Shown here piece after piece: positions 16,753 through 24,099 of a stretch of DNA of 25,753 bases (positions are counted from its first letter, which is position 1; every line of letters starts with the position of its first letter). A program made the position numbers and the translations under genes. The notes below the pieces were generated by a model. That model saw nothing but the letters and a program-made list of their open reading frames with translations, had not been told where the DNA came from and did no database searches. This stretch comes from JAWKHR01 sp041394725 (GTDB lineage Bacteria > Acidobacteriota > Vicinamibacteria > Vicinamibacterales > SCN-69-37), in the NCBI GenBank assembly GCA_041394725.1, contig JAWKHR010000071.1, forward strand, positions 1-25,753. The letters are read 5' to 3'.

Positions 16753-17077
16753 CGCCGACGCCGCCCTCCGTGTCCCTGCCCGCGTCCCCCATCCCCAGCC
16801 GCTCGCGGACCGCCGCCTCGCCGAGGCCCCGGATCTCGACCGTCTTGTTCCGTCCGGTCTCGCCGCGCACCAGCGTCACGTCGCGGCGGGGAAGCCCCAG
16901 CGCCTCCGCCACCAGGCGCACCACCGCGTCGTTGGCGGCGCGGTCCACCGGTGGCGCGGTGACGCGGACGACGAGTCGTCCCTCCCGCAGCCCGTCGATG
17001 GCGTTGCGCGAGGCGCGCGGGACGACGCGCAGGTCCAGGCGGACGACGGGGGGGACGGGGCGGGGGGCTGGGCTCAC
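16691..17077 (-). CDS. DUF167 / YggU family protein
   Basis: A small conserved protein (128 aa) of unknown molecular function, commonly encoded next to yggS. The DUF167 core is clear: LDLRVVPRASRNAIDGL, LVVRVTAPPVDRAANDAVVRLVAEALGLPRRDVTLVRGE in pieces, and GRNKTVEIRGL. It starts with GTG at 17077, overlapping the yggS stop (GTGA), so it is coupled to yggS. The final 25 or so residues are a low-complexity Gly/Arg/Asp tail coded by a minisatellite and are probably not part of the fold. Confidence 0.88.
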   Translation of the reverse strand: MSPAPRPVPPVVRLDLRVVPRASRNAIDGLREGRLVVRVTAPPVDRAANDAVVRLVAEALGLPRRDVTLVRGETGRNKTVEIRGLGEAAVRERLGMGDAGRDTEGGVGGGRGDDGGKRRGDAGGRRGG

Positions 17078-17802
17078 GGCGCCGCGGCTGGCGGCGTGCG
17101 CCGGCCGAAGATGGCAGTGCCGACGCGGACGAGCGTCGCGCCTTCCTCGATGGCGACCTCGAAGTCGTGGCTCATGCCCATCGACAGGTCGGCGAGGTGA
17201 TCCGCCGGGAGGCCATTGGCGACGAGCCGGTCGCGCAGCTCGCGCAGGCGGCGGAACCACGGGCGCGAGTCCTCGGGGTCGTCGGGGAAGGGCGGCAGGA
17301 TCATCAGGCCGCGCAGGTCGAGCGCGGGCTGGTCGAGCACCGCGCGCGCGACGGCCGGCACGTCGGCCTCGGGCGCGCCGGACTTGGTCGCCTCGCCGGC
17401 GAGGTCCGCCTGGACGAACACCTGGATCCGGCGCCCGGCGGCGGCCGCCGCCGCGCCGAGCCTGCCGGCCAGCGCCACGCTGTCCACCGTCTCGACGCAC
17501 GAGAACGCCTCGGCGGCCTTCTTCGCCTTGTTCGACTGGAGGTGCCCGATCAGGTGCCAGCGGAGGTCGTCGTGGCCGTCGGCGGCCAGCGTGCGCGCCT
17601 TGTCGGCGCCTTCCTGCACCTTGTTCTCGCCGAACACGCGCTGCCCGGCCTCCACGGCCTCGCGGACCCGGTCGGCGGGAAACGTCTTGGAGACGGCGAC
17701 GAGCGTGACGGAGGCGGGATCGCGTCGGGCCCGTCGCGCCGCCGCGTCGAGGCGGCGGCGGACGGACTCGAGATTCTCGGCGACGGCCGAGCGCGACGAC
17801 AT
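17074..17802 (-). CDS. yggS: YggS family pyridoxal-phosphate-binding protein
   Basis: Cytosolic PLP homeostasis protein (PLPBP/PROSC family) with a single alanine-racemase-like TIM barrel and no known catalytic activity. At 242 aa it is a typical length. The PLP lysine is K39 in LVAVSKTFP. Other hallmarks are RVFGENKVQEG, WHLIGHLQSNKAK, GLMILPPF, LSMGMSHDFEVAIEEGATLVRVGTAIFG (in pieces). ATG at 17802 begins 2 bp after the TPR protein stop, and its own stop overlaps the DUF167 start, giving a three-gene operon. Confidence 0.95.
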   Translation of the reverse strand: MSSRSAVAENLESVRRRLDAAARRARRDPASVTLVAVSKTFPADRVREAVEAGQRVFGENKVQEGADKARTLAADGHDDLRWHLIGHLQSNKAKKAAEAFSCVETVDSVALAGRLGAAAAAAGRRIQVFVQADLAGEATKSGAPEADVPAVARAVLDQPALDLRGLMILPPFPDDPEDSRPWFRRLRELRDRLVANGLPADHLADLSMGMSHDFEVAIEEGATLVRVGTAIFGRRTPPAAAP

Positions 17803-17804
17803 CG

Positions 17805-18824
17805 TTACTTGATCTGCGCCAGGATCGCCTTGGCCGTGGCTGCGTTCTCGCCCTCGGGCGCGAGCTTCAGGTAGGTCTCGAAGGGCGTCTTGGCTTCCTG
17901 CATCTTGCCCTGGCTGACCAGCGCCATGCCGAGCCAGTAGTGCGCGTCGGCCAGGTTCGGGTCGAGCTTGATCGCCTTCTCGAACTGGACCTGGGCCTCG
18001 GCCTGCTTCGACTGGTTCCAGAGGATGATGCCCTGGTTGTAGACGGTCTCGGCGCTGCCGCCGCCGCCCGTCGCGTCGCCCGAGAGCGCGTTGGCCTTCT
18101 CGCTCATCTTGCCCGCCTCGTCGAACTTGCGCTGCTGGTTGTAGATCGTGGCCAGCGCGGCGTAGGGCTGGGGTTTCGGCGTGTTCAGGACGGTGTCGTT
18201 GATCTCGATGGCCTTGAGGTAGGCGGTCTCGGCCGCGGCCAGGTCGCCCTTCTGGAACTGGATCGCGCCGATCTGCTCGTAGCAGGCCGCGCAGTTCTCG
18301 ACCTCGGTGTTGATCGTCGTGATCTTGGCCAGCGCGCCGTCGAGGTCACCGGCCTTGATGAGCGTGCCGGCCTCGTCGAACAGCGCGGCCAGCTCTTCCT
18401 GCCGCTTGTTCGCCTTGGCCACCTCGGCGGCGGTCATGTCGGTGGCCACCTTCGCGCTGGCGCCGCCGGGGCGGAGCACGACGTCGTCCATCCGGACCAT
18501 CTCGCCGATCTTGACCATCACGCCGGGGCGCCGCGCCGACAGGTCGCCCTTGGTGACGGTCATCGTCCAGGACGTGCCCGGGGCGTTGGAGGGCATGCCG
18601 GCCTTCACCCACTCGCCGTTCTTGCCCGTCGTCACCTTGATCTGGCGGGTGTAGTCGCCCACGAAATCGAACACGATTTCGGCGCCTTCAACCCCGTTGC
18701 CGGCCTCGTCGACCACCTTGCCGCGCAGCGAGCCGACCTGCGCCAGGGCCGGGGTCGCCGTGGCGAGCACGAAGACCGCCACTCCCGCCAGGACTACGCC
18801 GAGGTTCATCAGCTTGCGAGCCAT
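17805..18824 (-). CDS. Secreted TPR protein with N-terminal carboxypeptidase-regulatory-like domain
   Basis: Protein of 339 aa with a clear signal peptide (MARKLMNLGVVLAGVAVFVL, predicted cleavage after the A-L-A ending at 28). A beta-sandwich follows (about 30-120: GSLRGKVVDEAGNGVEGAEIVF), like the carboxypeptidase regulatory domain. After a linker come several tetratricopeptide repeats (about 135-335; YEQIGAIQFQKGDLAAAETAYLKAIE, and near the end DAHYWLGMALVSQGKMQEAKTPFETYL in pieces). It probably works in the periplasm as a protein-binding scaffold; no enzyme motif is seen. ATG at 18824 has a near-perfect AGGAGG Shine-Dalgarno 5 nt upstream, so expression is likely high. Such domain pairs are common in Acidobacteriota. 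Confidence 0.88.
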   Translation of the reverse strand: MARKLMNLGVVLAGVAVFVLATATPALAQVGSLRGKVVDEAGNGVEGAEIVFDFVGDYTRQIKVTTGKNGEWVKAGMPSNAPGTSWTMTVTKGDLSARRPGVMVKIGEMVRMDDVVLRPGGASAKVATDMTAAEVAKANKRQEELAALFDEAGTLIKAGDLDGALAKITTINTEVENCAACYEQIGAIQFQKGDLAAAETAYLKAIEINDTVLNTPKPQPYAALATIYNQQRKFDEAGKMSEKANALSGDATGGGGSAETVYNQGIILWNQSKQAEAQVQFEKAIKLDPNLADAHYWLGMALVSQGKMQEAKTPFETYLKLAPEGENAATAKAILAQIK

Positions 18825-18828
18825 TGCA

Positions 18829-18837
18829 TCCTCCTCA
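18829..18837 (-). promoter_or_regulatory. Strong Shine-Dalgarno for the TPR protein
   Basis: Reading the minus strand, GAGGAGGA precedes the ATG at 18824 with ideal spacing. It is the best ribosome site in the window and fixes the start over longer readings. The 172-bp gap upstream, to the nuclease stop, holds two 12-bp direct repeats (GGCGCCCGAGGA at 18904 and 18930) and no gene that I can see. Confidence 0.75.
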
Positions 18838-18996
18838 CGCACGTACCTCGAATCTTACACCTCCGACGGGCGGCGTGGGGCCGGGACGCCCGGGAGGGCG
18901 CGGTGGCGCCCGAGGAGGGGAGGGTGCGGCGGCGCCCGAGGACGAGATGGCTTCGCCAGGCCGGTGGGCCCGGGCCGCGGCTCGACGCGAGGGGGG

Positions 18997-19413
18997 TCAG
19001 AGCCGGCCCTGGTTGGCGCGGGCGATGAAGGTCTCGAACGTCACGACGTGCACCTGCGCGGCGGCCGGCAGGAACAGGCCGAATTCCGGCGAGGTGAAGA
19101 ACCCTCGCAGCTTCCAGCCCTCGCCGCCGAGCACGAGGTAGGCCTTCGAAAAGGCGCCGCGGCCGAGCGAATCGGCCAGGCACATGACCTCGTACGGGAC
19201 CTTCTGCTCGACCGTGCCGCTCGTCTGCTGCCACTTGACCGAGAGCAGCATGCGCTCGTCACCCTTCTCGACGACCGCGTCCACGATGTGCCGGCCGTAG
19301 CCGAGCCTCGGGCCGACATGGACCTGGACCTGGCTCGTGTAGCCCCCGAGCCTCAGGGCCGGGAGGACCATCTGCTCGAGCACGGCCCCCGTGCTGGTGT
19401 CACGTCGCGACAT
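18997..19413 (-). CDS. Small PD-(D/E)XK-type nuclease, probable restriction endonuclease
   Basis: A 138-aa protein that looks like a minimal PD-(D/E)XK fold. An N-terminal helix carries E13 (GAVLEQMVLPAL), a strand carries D45 (GRHIVDAVV), and the next strand gives S58-V-K60-W-Q (LLSVKWQQ). A Glu/Lys-rich helix follows (GTVEQKVPYEV). Asp45 and Lys60 fit the catalytic Asp and Lys; the second acid is Ser58, so E53 or E69 may substitute. The gene overlaps the 3' end of the adenine methyltransferase by 14 bp on the same strand, the arrangement of a type II restriction-modification pair. Its role as the cognate endonuclease follows from the fold and this neighbour; the cut site is not shown. Confidence 0.75.
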   Translation of the reverse strand: MSRRDTSTGAVLEQMVLPALRLGGYTSQVQVHVGPRLGYGRHIVDAVVEKGDERMLLSVKWQQTSGTVEQKVPYEVMCLADSLGRGAFSKAYLVLGGEGWKLRGFFTSPEFGLFLPAAAQVHVVTFETFIARANQGRL

Positions 19414-20248
19414 CGGAAAGGTTGCGGAAGGCGAGCACTTCCTGCGCCGGCGCGCGGTCGCCGTTGCAGCTGATGCGCCTCGGCGCCGGGTGCGTCTGCA
19501 CCTCGTAGCCGAGGTCGCGGTACAGGTCGAGGATCTTGGGCGTGGCCTGATTGGAGAGAATCACCGGGCCCGGGTGCTGCGCCAGCCAGCCCGCCGTCCG
19601 CACCTGGTCGTCCCACGAGAAGTGCGTGCCGGAATAGTGCGTGAACTCCACGTCGTACGGCGGATCGGCGTAGACGAAGTCGTCGGGCTCGAGCGGCACC
19701 GCCTCGAACGGCCCGCAGGTGAACTGCCACTTCGACAGCGGCTCGACGTAGTCGGTCAGGTCGCGCTCGTACTTGATCGTCCGATGCCGGCCGAACGGCA
19801 CGTTGAACCCGCCCTTGCGGTTGAATCGGCAGAGCCCGTTGTAGCCGGTGCGATTGAGGTAGTAGAACAGGCCGGCGGCCTCCATCGACTCGCTGCGGCC
19901 CGTCCGGATCAGCGCGTTGAACTGGTTGCGGACGGCGTAGTACTCGCGCTTCGTGTGCCGCCGATCGGGCGGCTCGAGGCCTTGCTGGAGCGACCGGTAG
20001 AAATTGATCAGGTGCGGGTTGACGTCGTTGAGGAGGGCCCGCTCCGGCGCCAGGCCGAGCGCCACGGCGAGGCCGCCGCAGAACGGCTCCACGAGGCGGC
20101 GATGCGCGTGCCGCCGCCAGTGAGGTTTCAGCAGATCGAGCTGCCAGCGCTTGCCGCCGGCCCACTTGAGCGGCGGCGGGGGCAGGCTCGCATCAGGCTC
20201 TGGCGCGACCGCGGGTTCCGGCCGGGCGTCTCGCAGTTCCGGGAGCAT
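19400..20248 (-). CDS. Dam-like (D12 class) DNA N6-adenine methyltransferase
   Basis: Transfers a methyl group from AdoMet to adenine N6 in DNA. The protein is 282 aa, usual for D12-class enzymes. Motif X is PPLKWAGGKRWQLDLL, motif I is LVEPFCGGLAVALGL (F-C-G-G), and motif IV is YADPPYDVEF (DPPY). The target-recognition stretch GYNGLCRFNRKGGFNVPFG followed by RHR aligns with E. coli Dam. There, Y119, L122, R124, P134 and R137 help read GATC and all five are kept here; Y138 is His. A GATC or GAT-containing site is therefore likely. ATG at 20248 is the only nearby start and lies 12 nt after a TGCTACACT extended -10. Its 3' end overlaps the nuclease gene. Confidence 0.92.
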   Translation of the reverse strand: MLPELRDARPEPAVAPEPDASLPPPPLKWAGGKRWQLDLLKPHWRRHAHRRLVEPFCGGLAVALGLAPERALLNDVNPHLINFYRSLQQGLEPPDRRHTKREYYAVRNQFNALIRTGRSESMEAAGLFYYLNRTGYNGLCRFNRKGGFNVPFGRHRTIKYERDLTDYVEPLSKWQFTCGPFEAVPLEPDDFVYADPPYDVEFTHYSGTHFSWDDQVRTAGWLAQHPGPVILSNQATPKILDLYRDLGYEVQTHPAPRRISCNGDRAPAQEVLAFRNLSDVAT

Positions 20249-20260
20249 GAGGCGCGACGA

Positions 20261-20269
20261 AGTGTAGCA
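20261..20269 (-). promoter_or_regulatory. Extended -10 promoter element for the methyltransferase-nuclease pair
   Basis: Reading the minus strand, TGCTACACT (20269-20261) matches TGnTAnnnT and lies 12 nt upstream of the methyltransferase ATG. No -35 is needed for such promoters and none is seen. Transcription would begin about 5-7 nt before the ATG, so the message would be nearly leaderless. This gives the pair its own promoter in the 95-bp gap after the helicase gene. Confidence 0.45.
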
Positions 20270-20343
20270 CGCGGCTTCAGGGGCGACGGATCTGGACGGT
20301 GCAGTCACGCGGCCATTCTGGCGTCCGGTCGTGACACGTGAGG

Positions 20344-22302
20344 TCACGCCCCGCCCAGGAACTCGCGCACGCGTTCGAGGTCGTCGGTGATCGGCGCCGG
20401 CGGCAGCGAGGCCAGGAACCGGCGGCCGTAGCCCATCCGCGTGAGCCGCGGGTCGAGGATCGCGAGCACGCCCCGGTCCGAGCGCGTGCGGATCAGCCGG
20501 CCCAGGCCCTGGAGCAGCGTGAGCGTCGCGAGCGGCACCTGGAACTCGTTGAACGCGTGGCCGCCGCGCGCCTGGATCGCCTGGATGCGCGCCGCCACGA
20601 TCGGGTCGCCCGGCGAGGCGAACGGCAGCCGGTCGATGATCACGCAGCTCAGCGCCTCGCCCGCCACGTCCACGCCCTGCCAGAAGCTCGCCGTCGCCAG
20701 CAGGACCGCGTTCGGCGTCGCGCGGAAGTCGCGCAGGAGCGCCGACCGCGGCGCCTGCCCCTGCACGAGCAGCGGCCACGTCAGGCGCGGCGCGATGATC
20801 TCCCGCACCTCGTGCATCGCCGCGTACGACGTGAACAGCACGAACGCGCGGCCCTCGGTCCGTTCGAGCAGCTCGGCCGTGATCGCGGCGACCGCCGGGT
20901 TGTACTCGCGCGACCGCGGGTCCGGCATCTCGGACGGCAGGAACAGCACCGCCTGCGTCGTGAAGTCGAACTCCGACGGCAGCCGCAGCGTGTGCGCGTG
21001 CGGGGTCCCGAGGCGCCCCAGCACGTAGTCGAACGACCGCTCGACGGTCAGCGTCGCCGAGGTGAGGACGGCCGACGACCGGTCGCCCAGGATCGCGTCG
21101 CGGATGAGTGCGGAGACCTCGATCGGCGCCGCGCGCAGCGACGCGCCTCGCCCGCGCGCCTCGATGAAGTAGACGTACGACGAGTCGTCGGCCGCCACCA
21201 GCCGCACCACGTCGCCGATGAGCCCGGCCGCCCGCTCGGCCAGCGTCGTCAGGTCCTCGATCGGTTCGGGCAGCGCCTGCACGACCTGCACGAGGTGCGT
21301 GAGCGCGTCGGCCAGCTCGCGGCCGGGGTCCTGCAGGTGCTGCGCGATCTCCGGCGTGACCGTCACCCGCTCCCCGCGCGTGCCCTGCCGCAGCTGCAGG
21401 CGCGCCTGGTCGAACAGGTGGCGCGACGCCGACTGCACGTCGGTCGCCGCGCGCGAGAGCGACACGGCCAGCGCGCCGCGCTCGGCCGGCACGGTGCCCG
21501 CCGCGCGCGCCGCGTCGCGCACGAACTCGTCCACCCGCCACGTGCTGACCGCGATCCCGAAGTACTGGGTGACGACGTCCTCGAGCTGGTGCGCTTCGTC
21601 CACGACGAGCGCGTCGCATTCGGGGATCACCTCGCCGAAGGTGCCCTGGCGGACCGCCGCATCCGCGCAGAGCAGGTGGTGGTTCACGATCACCACGTCG
21701 GCCTCGGCCGCGCGGTCGCGCATGCGCGTGATGTAGCACTCGAACGCCTGCGGGCAGTCGCGGCCCAGGCACTGCTCGCTCGACGCGGTCAGCTCGTTCC
21801 AGAGCGGGAAGTCGTCGGGCAGGTCCTCGATCTCGGCGCGGTCGCCGGTCTCGGTGCCTTCGGCCCACTCGGTGATCTGATCCAGCCAGGTCCGATCGGT
21901 CGCCGGCAGCGACGCGCGCGCCTCGTTCAGGTGCTGGTACCGGTGCAGGCAGAGGAAGTTGGTCCGGCCCTTCATGTAGGCGGCCTTCACGGGCCGGCCG
22001 AGGGCCGCGGCGAGCGCGGGGATGTCCTTGTAGAAGATCTGGTCCTGCAGCGTGCGCGTGCCGGTCGAGATCAGCACCTTGCGGCCGGCGAGGGCCGCCG
22101 GCACGAGGTAGGCCAGCGTCTTGCCGGTGCCGGTGCCGGCCTCGGCGACCAGCGTGCCGCCGCCGTCGAGCACGTCGGCCACCGCGAGCGCGAGGCGGCG
22201 CTGGCCCTCGCGCGGCTCGAACGCGTCCAGCGCGCGCGCCAGCGGGCCGTCGTCGGCGAACGCGGCCTCGACCTGGTCGGCGAGCGAGGGGCGTCCGGCC
22301 AC
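20344..22302 (-). CDS. DinG/YoaA-type ATP-dependent DNA helicase (XPD-like, Fe-S)
   Basis: Superfamily 2 5'-3' DNA helicase of the XPD/DinG group, which unwinds damaged or structured DNA such as forks, R-loops and G-quadruplexes. At 652 aa it lacks an N-terminal exonuclease domain. Walker A is EAGTGTGKT (54-62) and the DEAH box is at 235-238. Four cysteines between them (C118, C178, C183, C189) fit the 4Fe-4S cluster of XPD and DinG. The C-terminal half carries SAVLTSATL, ATASFWQGVDVAGEAL and QGLGRLIRT (motif VI). The start is GTG at 22302, 10 bp after the glyA stop. It could be called dinG or yoaA; I leave the symbol open. Confidence 0.92.
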   Translation of the reverse strand: MAGRPSLADQVEAAFADDGPLARALDAFEPREGQRRLALAVADVLDGGGTLVAEAGTGTGKTLAYLVPAALAGRKVLISTGTRTLQDQIFYKDIPALAAALGRPVKAAYMKGRTNFLCLHRYQHLNEARASLPATDRTWLDQITEWAEGTETGDRAEIEDLPDDFPLWNELTASSEQCLGRDCPQAFECYITRMRDRAAEADVVIVNHHLLCADAAVRQGTFGEVIPECDALVVDEAHQLEDVVTQYFGIAVSTWRVDEFVRDAARAAGTVPAERGALAVSLSRAATDVQSASRHLFDQARLQLRQGTRGERVTVTPEIAQHLQDPGRELADALTHLVQVVQALPEPIEDLTTLAERAAGLIGDVVRLVAADDSSYVYFIEARGRGASLRAAPIEVSALIRDAILGDRSSAVLTSATLTVERSFDYVLGRLGTPHAHTLRLPSEFDFTTQAVLFLPSEMPDPRSREYNPAVAAITAELLERTEGRAFVLFTSYAAMHEVREIIAPRLTWPLLVQGQAPRSALLRDFRATPNAVLLATASFWQGVDVAGEALSCVIIDRLPFASPGDPIVAARIQAIQARGGHAFNEFQVPLATLTLLQGLGRLIRTRSDRGVLAILDPRLTRMGYGRRFLASLPPAPITDDLERVREFLGGA

Positions 22303-22312
22303 GGGCGTGGGA

Positions 22313-23140
22313 TCAGGCGCGGGCCAGCGAGGGGTAGAGCGGGAACCGGCGGCAGAGCGCCTCGACGTCCTCGCGCACCCGCGCGGCGACCGACGCTTCG
22401 TCCGGCGCGGCCAGCGCGCGCGCGATGAGCGCGGCGATCGCGTCCATCTCGGGTTCCTTCATGCCGCGCGTCGTCACGGCCGGCGTGCCGATCCGGATGC
22501 CGCTCGCCGTCATGGGCGGGTGCTGGTCGAACGGGATCGCGTTCTTGTTCACCGTGATGCCCGCGCGGCCGAGCGCCGCCTCGGCCACCTTGCCCGTCAG
22601 GCCCTGCGAGAAGACGTCCACCAGCATCAGGTGGTTGTCCGTGCCGCCGCTGACCAGCCGGAAGCCCGCCTGTGCCAGCCCCGCCGCCAGCCGCGCGGCG
22701 TTCTTCACGATCTGCGCCTGGTACGTCCTGAACTCCGGCTGCAGCGCTTCCCGGAAGCAGACCGCCTTGGCCGCGATGATGTGCATCAGCGGCCCGCCCT
22801 GCACGCCGGGGAACAGCGCGCGGTCGATGTCCTTCGCGTACTGCGCGCGGCACAGGATGAGGCCGCCGCGCGGCCCGCGCAGCGTCTTGTGCGTGGTCGT
22901 CGTCACGAAGTCCGAGTGCGGGACCGGGCTCGGGTGCTCACCCGCGGCGACCAGCCCGGCGACGTGCGCCATGTCGGTCATCACGAGCGCGCCCGTCTCG
23001 TCGGCCACGCGCCGGATCCGCGCGAAGTCGAAGTGCCTGGGGTACGCGCTGGCGCCGACGACGATCATCTTCGGCGTGTCGCGGGTTCGTCGCCTTGAGC
23101 TCGTAGTCGAGCCGCTCGTCTTCCTTGGTGACCCCCGCAT
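22313..23140 (-). CDS. glyA: GlyA C-terminal fragment
   Basis: Open frame from ATG at 23140, giving 275 codons. True GlyA sequence begins only around TPKMIVVGASAYPRHFDF, about 23 residues in; the residues before that are out-of-frame reading. It includes the PLP-lysine region and the C-terminal domain, and could not be active alone. See the full-length pseudogene entry. Confidence 0.7.
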   Translation of the reverse strand: MRGSPRKTSGSTTSSRRRTRDTPKMIVVGASAYPRHFDFARIRRVADETGALVMTDMAHVAGLVAAGEHPSPVPHSDFVTTTTHKTLRGPRGGLILCRAQYAKDIDRALFPGVQGGPLMHIIAAKAVCFREALQPEFRTYQAQIVKNAARLAAGLAQAGFRLVSGGTDNHLMLVDVFSQGLTGKVAEAALGRAGITVNKNAIPFDQHPPMTASGIRIGTPAVTTRGMKEPEMDAIAALIARALAAPDEASVAARVREDVEALCRRFPLYPSLARA

Positions 23141-23143
23141 GGA

Positions 23144-23554
23144 TCACAAGCGAGCCACTCGCCTGGCGTTCAGCGGGTGGCCGTGGGTCAGGTGGCCGCC
23201 GTGCGCCAGGTTCATGCCGAGGATCGTGTCGCCCGGCTTGAGCATCGCGAGGTAGACGGCCATGTTGGCCTGCGCGCCCGAGTGCGGCTGCACGTTGGCG
23301 TGATCGGCGCCGAAGATCTCCTTCGCGCGGTCGATGGCCAGCCGTTCCGCCACGTCCACGAACTCGCACCCGCCGTAGTAGCGCTTGCCCGGGTAGCCCT
23401 CGGCGTACTTGTTCGTCATCACCGACCCCATGGCTTCGAGGACGGCGAGGCTGACGAAGTTCTCGGAGGCGATCAGTTCCAGGCCGAGTTCCTGACGCTG
23501 GACTTCGTTCTGGATGGCCTGGGCAATTTCGGGGTCGGTCTGGGCAAGTGACAT
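23144..23554 (-). CDS. glyA: GlyA N-terminal fragment
   Basis: Open frame of 136 codons from ATG at 23554 with AGGA about 10 nt upstream. GlyA features are ELIASENFVS, NKYAEGYPGKRYYGG and ANVQPHSGAQAN; similarity stops after HLTHGHPLNA, and the last six residues are out-of-frame. It follows rpiB on the same strand with a 72-bp gap in which I see nothing else. Confidence 0.7.
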   Translation of the reverse strand: MSLAQTDPEIAQAIQNEVQRQELGLELIASENFVSLAVLEAMGSVMTNKYAEGYPGKRYYGGCEFVDVAERLAIDRAKEIFGADHANVQPHSGAQANMAVYLAMLKPGDTILGMNLAHGGHLTHGHPLNARRVARL

Positions 23555-23626
23555 GGGTGCGGATTCCTGGGAGCGGGGAAGGGGTTCAGGGCGCGGCGGG
23601 TCGCGTCCCGGGGCAGGCGGGCGACG

Positions 23627-24076
23627 TCACTCGCATGCGGCGTCGTCCAGCCCGGAAATCTTGTCCACGCGGCGCTGGTGGCGCCCGCCGGCGAAGGCCG
23701 TGTCGAGAAACGTAGTCACGATGCGGCGCGCGACGTCGGGCGCGGTGAGGCGTTCGCCGAGCGAGAGCACGTTCGCGTCGTTGTGCTCGCGGCTCAGGCG
23801 CGCGGATTCCTCGTCCATGATCGACGCGGCGCGGATGCCGTGGATCTTGTTGGCCGCGATGGCCATGCCGATGCCGGAGCCGCAGAAGAGGATGCCGCGG
23901 TCGAAGCGGCCGGCCGCGACTTCGCGCGCGACCGTCGCCGCGTAGTCGGGGTAGTCCACCGAGTCGGTCGAGTCCGTGCCGAAATCGGTGTAGGAGACGC
24001 CCCGTTCGTCGAGCAGCTGCTTGATGTCCGCCTTGAGGGCGACGCCGGCATGATCGGCGCCCAGCGCGATGCGCAT
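23627..24076 (-). CDS. rpiB: Ribose-5-phosphate isomerase B
   Basis: Interconverts ribose 5-phosphate and ribulose 5-phosphate in the pentose phosphate pathway. It is 149 aa, the RpiB/LacAB size. MRIALGADHAGVALK gives the substrate-binding D8-H9, GILFCGSGIGMAIAANK holds the catalytic Cys65, and SREHNDANVLSLG carries H98. The ATG at 24076 is 23 bp from the divergent rRNA methyltransferase. rpiB followed by glyA is a common order in several bacterial phyla. This family can also act on allose 6-phosphate, but rpiB is the best call. Confidence 0.95.
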   Translation of the reverse strand: MRIALGADHAGVALKADIKQLLDERGVSYTDFGTDSTDSVDYPDYAATVAREVAAGRFDRGILFCGSGIGMAIAANKIHGIRAASIMDEESARLSREHNDANVLSLGERLTAPDVARRIVTTFLDTAFAGGRHQRRVDKISGLDDAACE

Positions 24077-24082
24077 CGGCGG

Positions 24083-24093
24083 ATTGTACTATA
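24083..24093. promoter_or_regulatory. Overlapping divergent -10-like elements between rpiB and the rRNA methyltransferase
   Basis: The 23-bp gap holds an AT-rich island. It reads TACTAT on the plus strand (24087-24092) and TACAAT or TATAGT on the minus strand (24088-24083, 24093-24088). Any start sites would fall at or next to the GTG and ATG of the two genes, so both messages would be leaderless or nearly so. No -35 consensus is seen inside either gene. Confidence 0.4.
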
Positions 24094-24099
24094 CGGTCC

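Larger units (their letters stand above)
22313..23554 (-). pseudogene. glyA: Serine hydroxymethyltransferase glyA, disrupted by two compensating frameshifts
   Basis: Serine hydroxymethyltransferase makes glycine and 5,10-methylene-THF from serine, using PLP. The 5' part (23554 to about 23165) and 3' part (about 23085 to 22313) are in the same frame and are good GlyA, including the PLP lysine in TTTTHKTLRGPRGG. Between them, frame 1 meets a TGA at 23146-23144. A different frame carries the GlyA-like middle (SGSLVIHAGVTKEDERLDYEL, split here as SGSLVIHAG and VTKEDERLDYEL). So one indel near 23160 and an opposite one near 23085-23095 are needed. The distance from LTHG to PKMI is 35 codons, as in E. 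coli, so no large deletion occurred. It could be a real pseudogene or a local sequence error; glyA is usually essential, which favours error unless there is a second copy. Confidence 0.85.
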
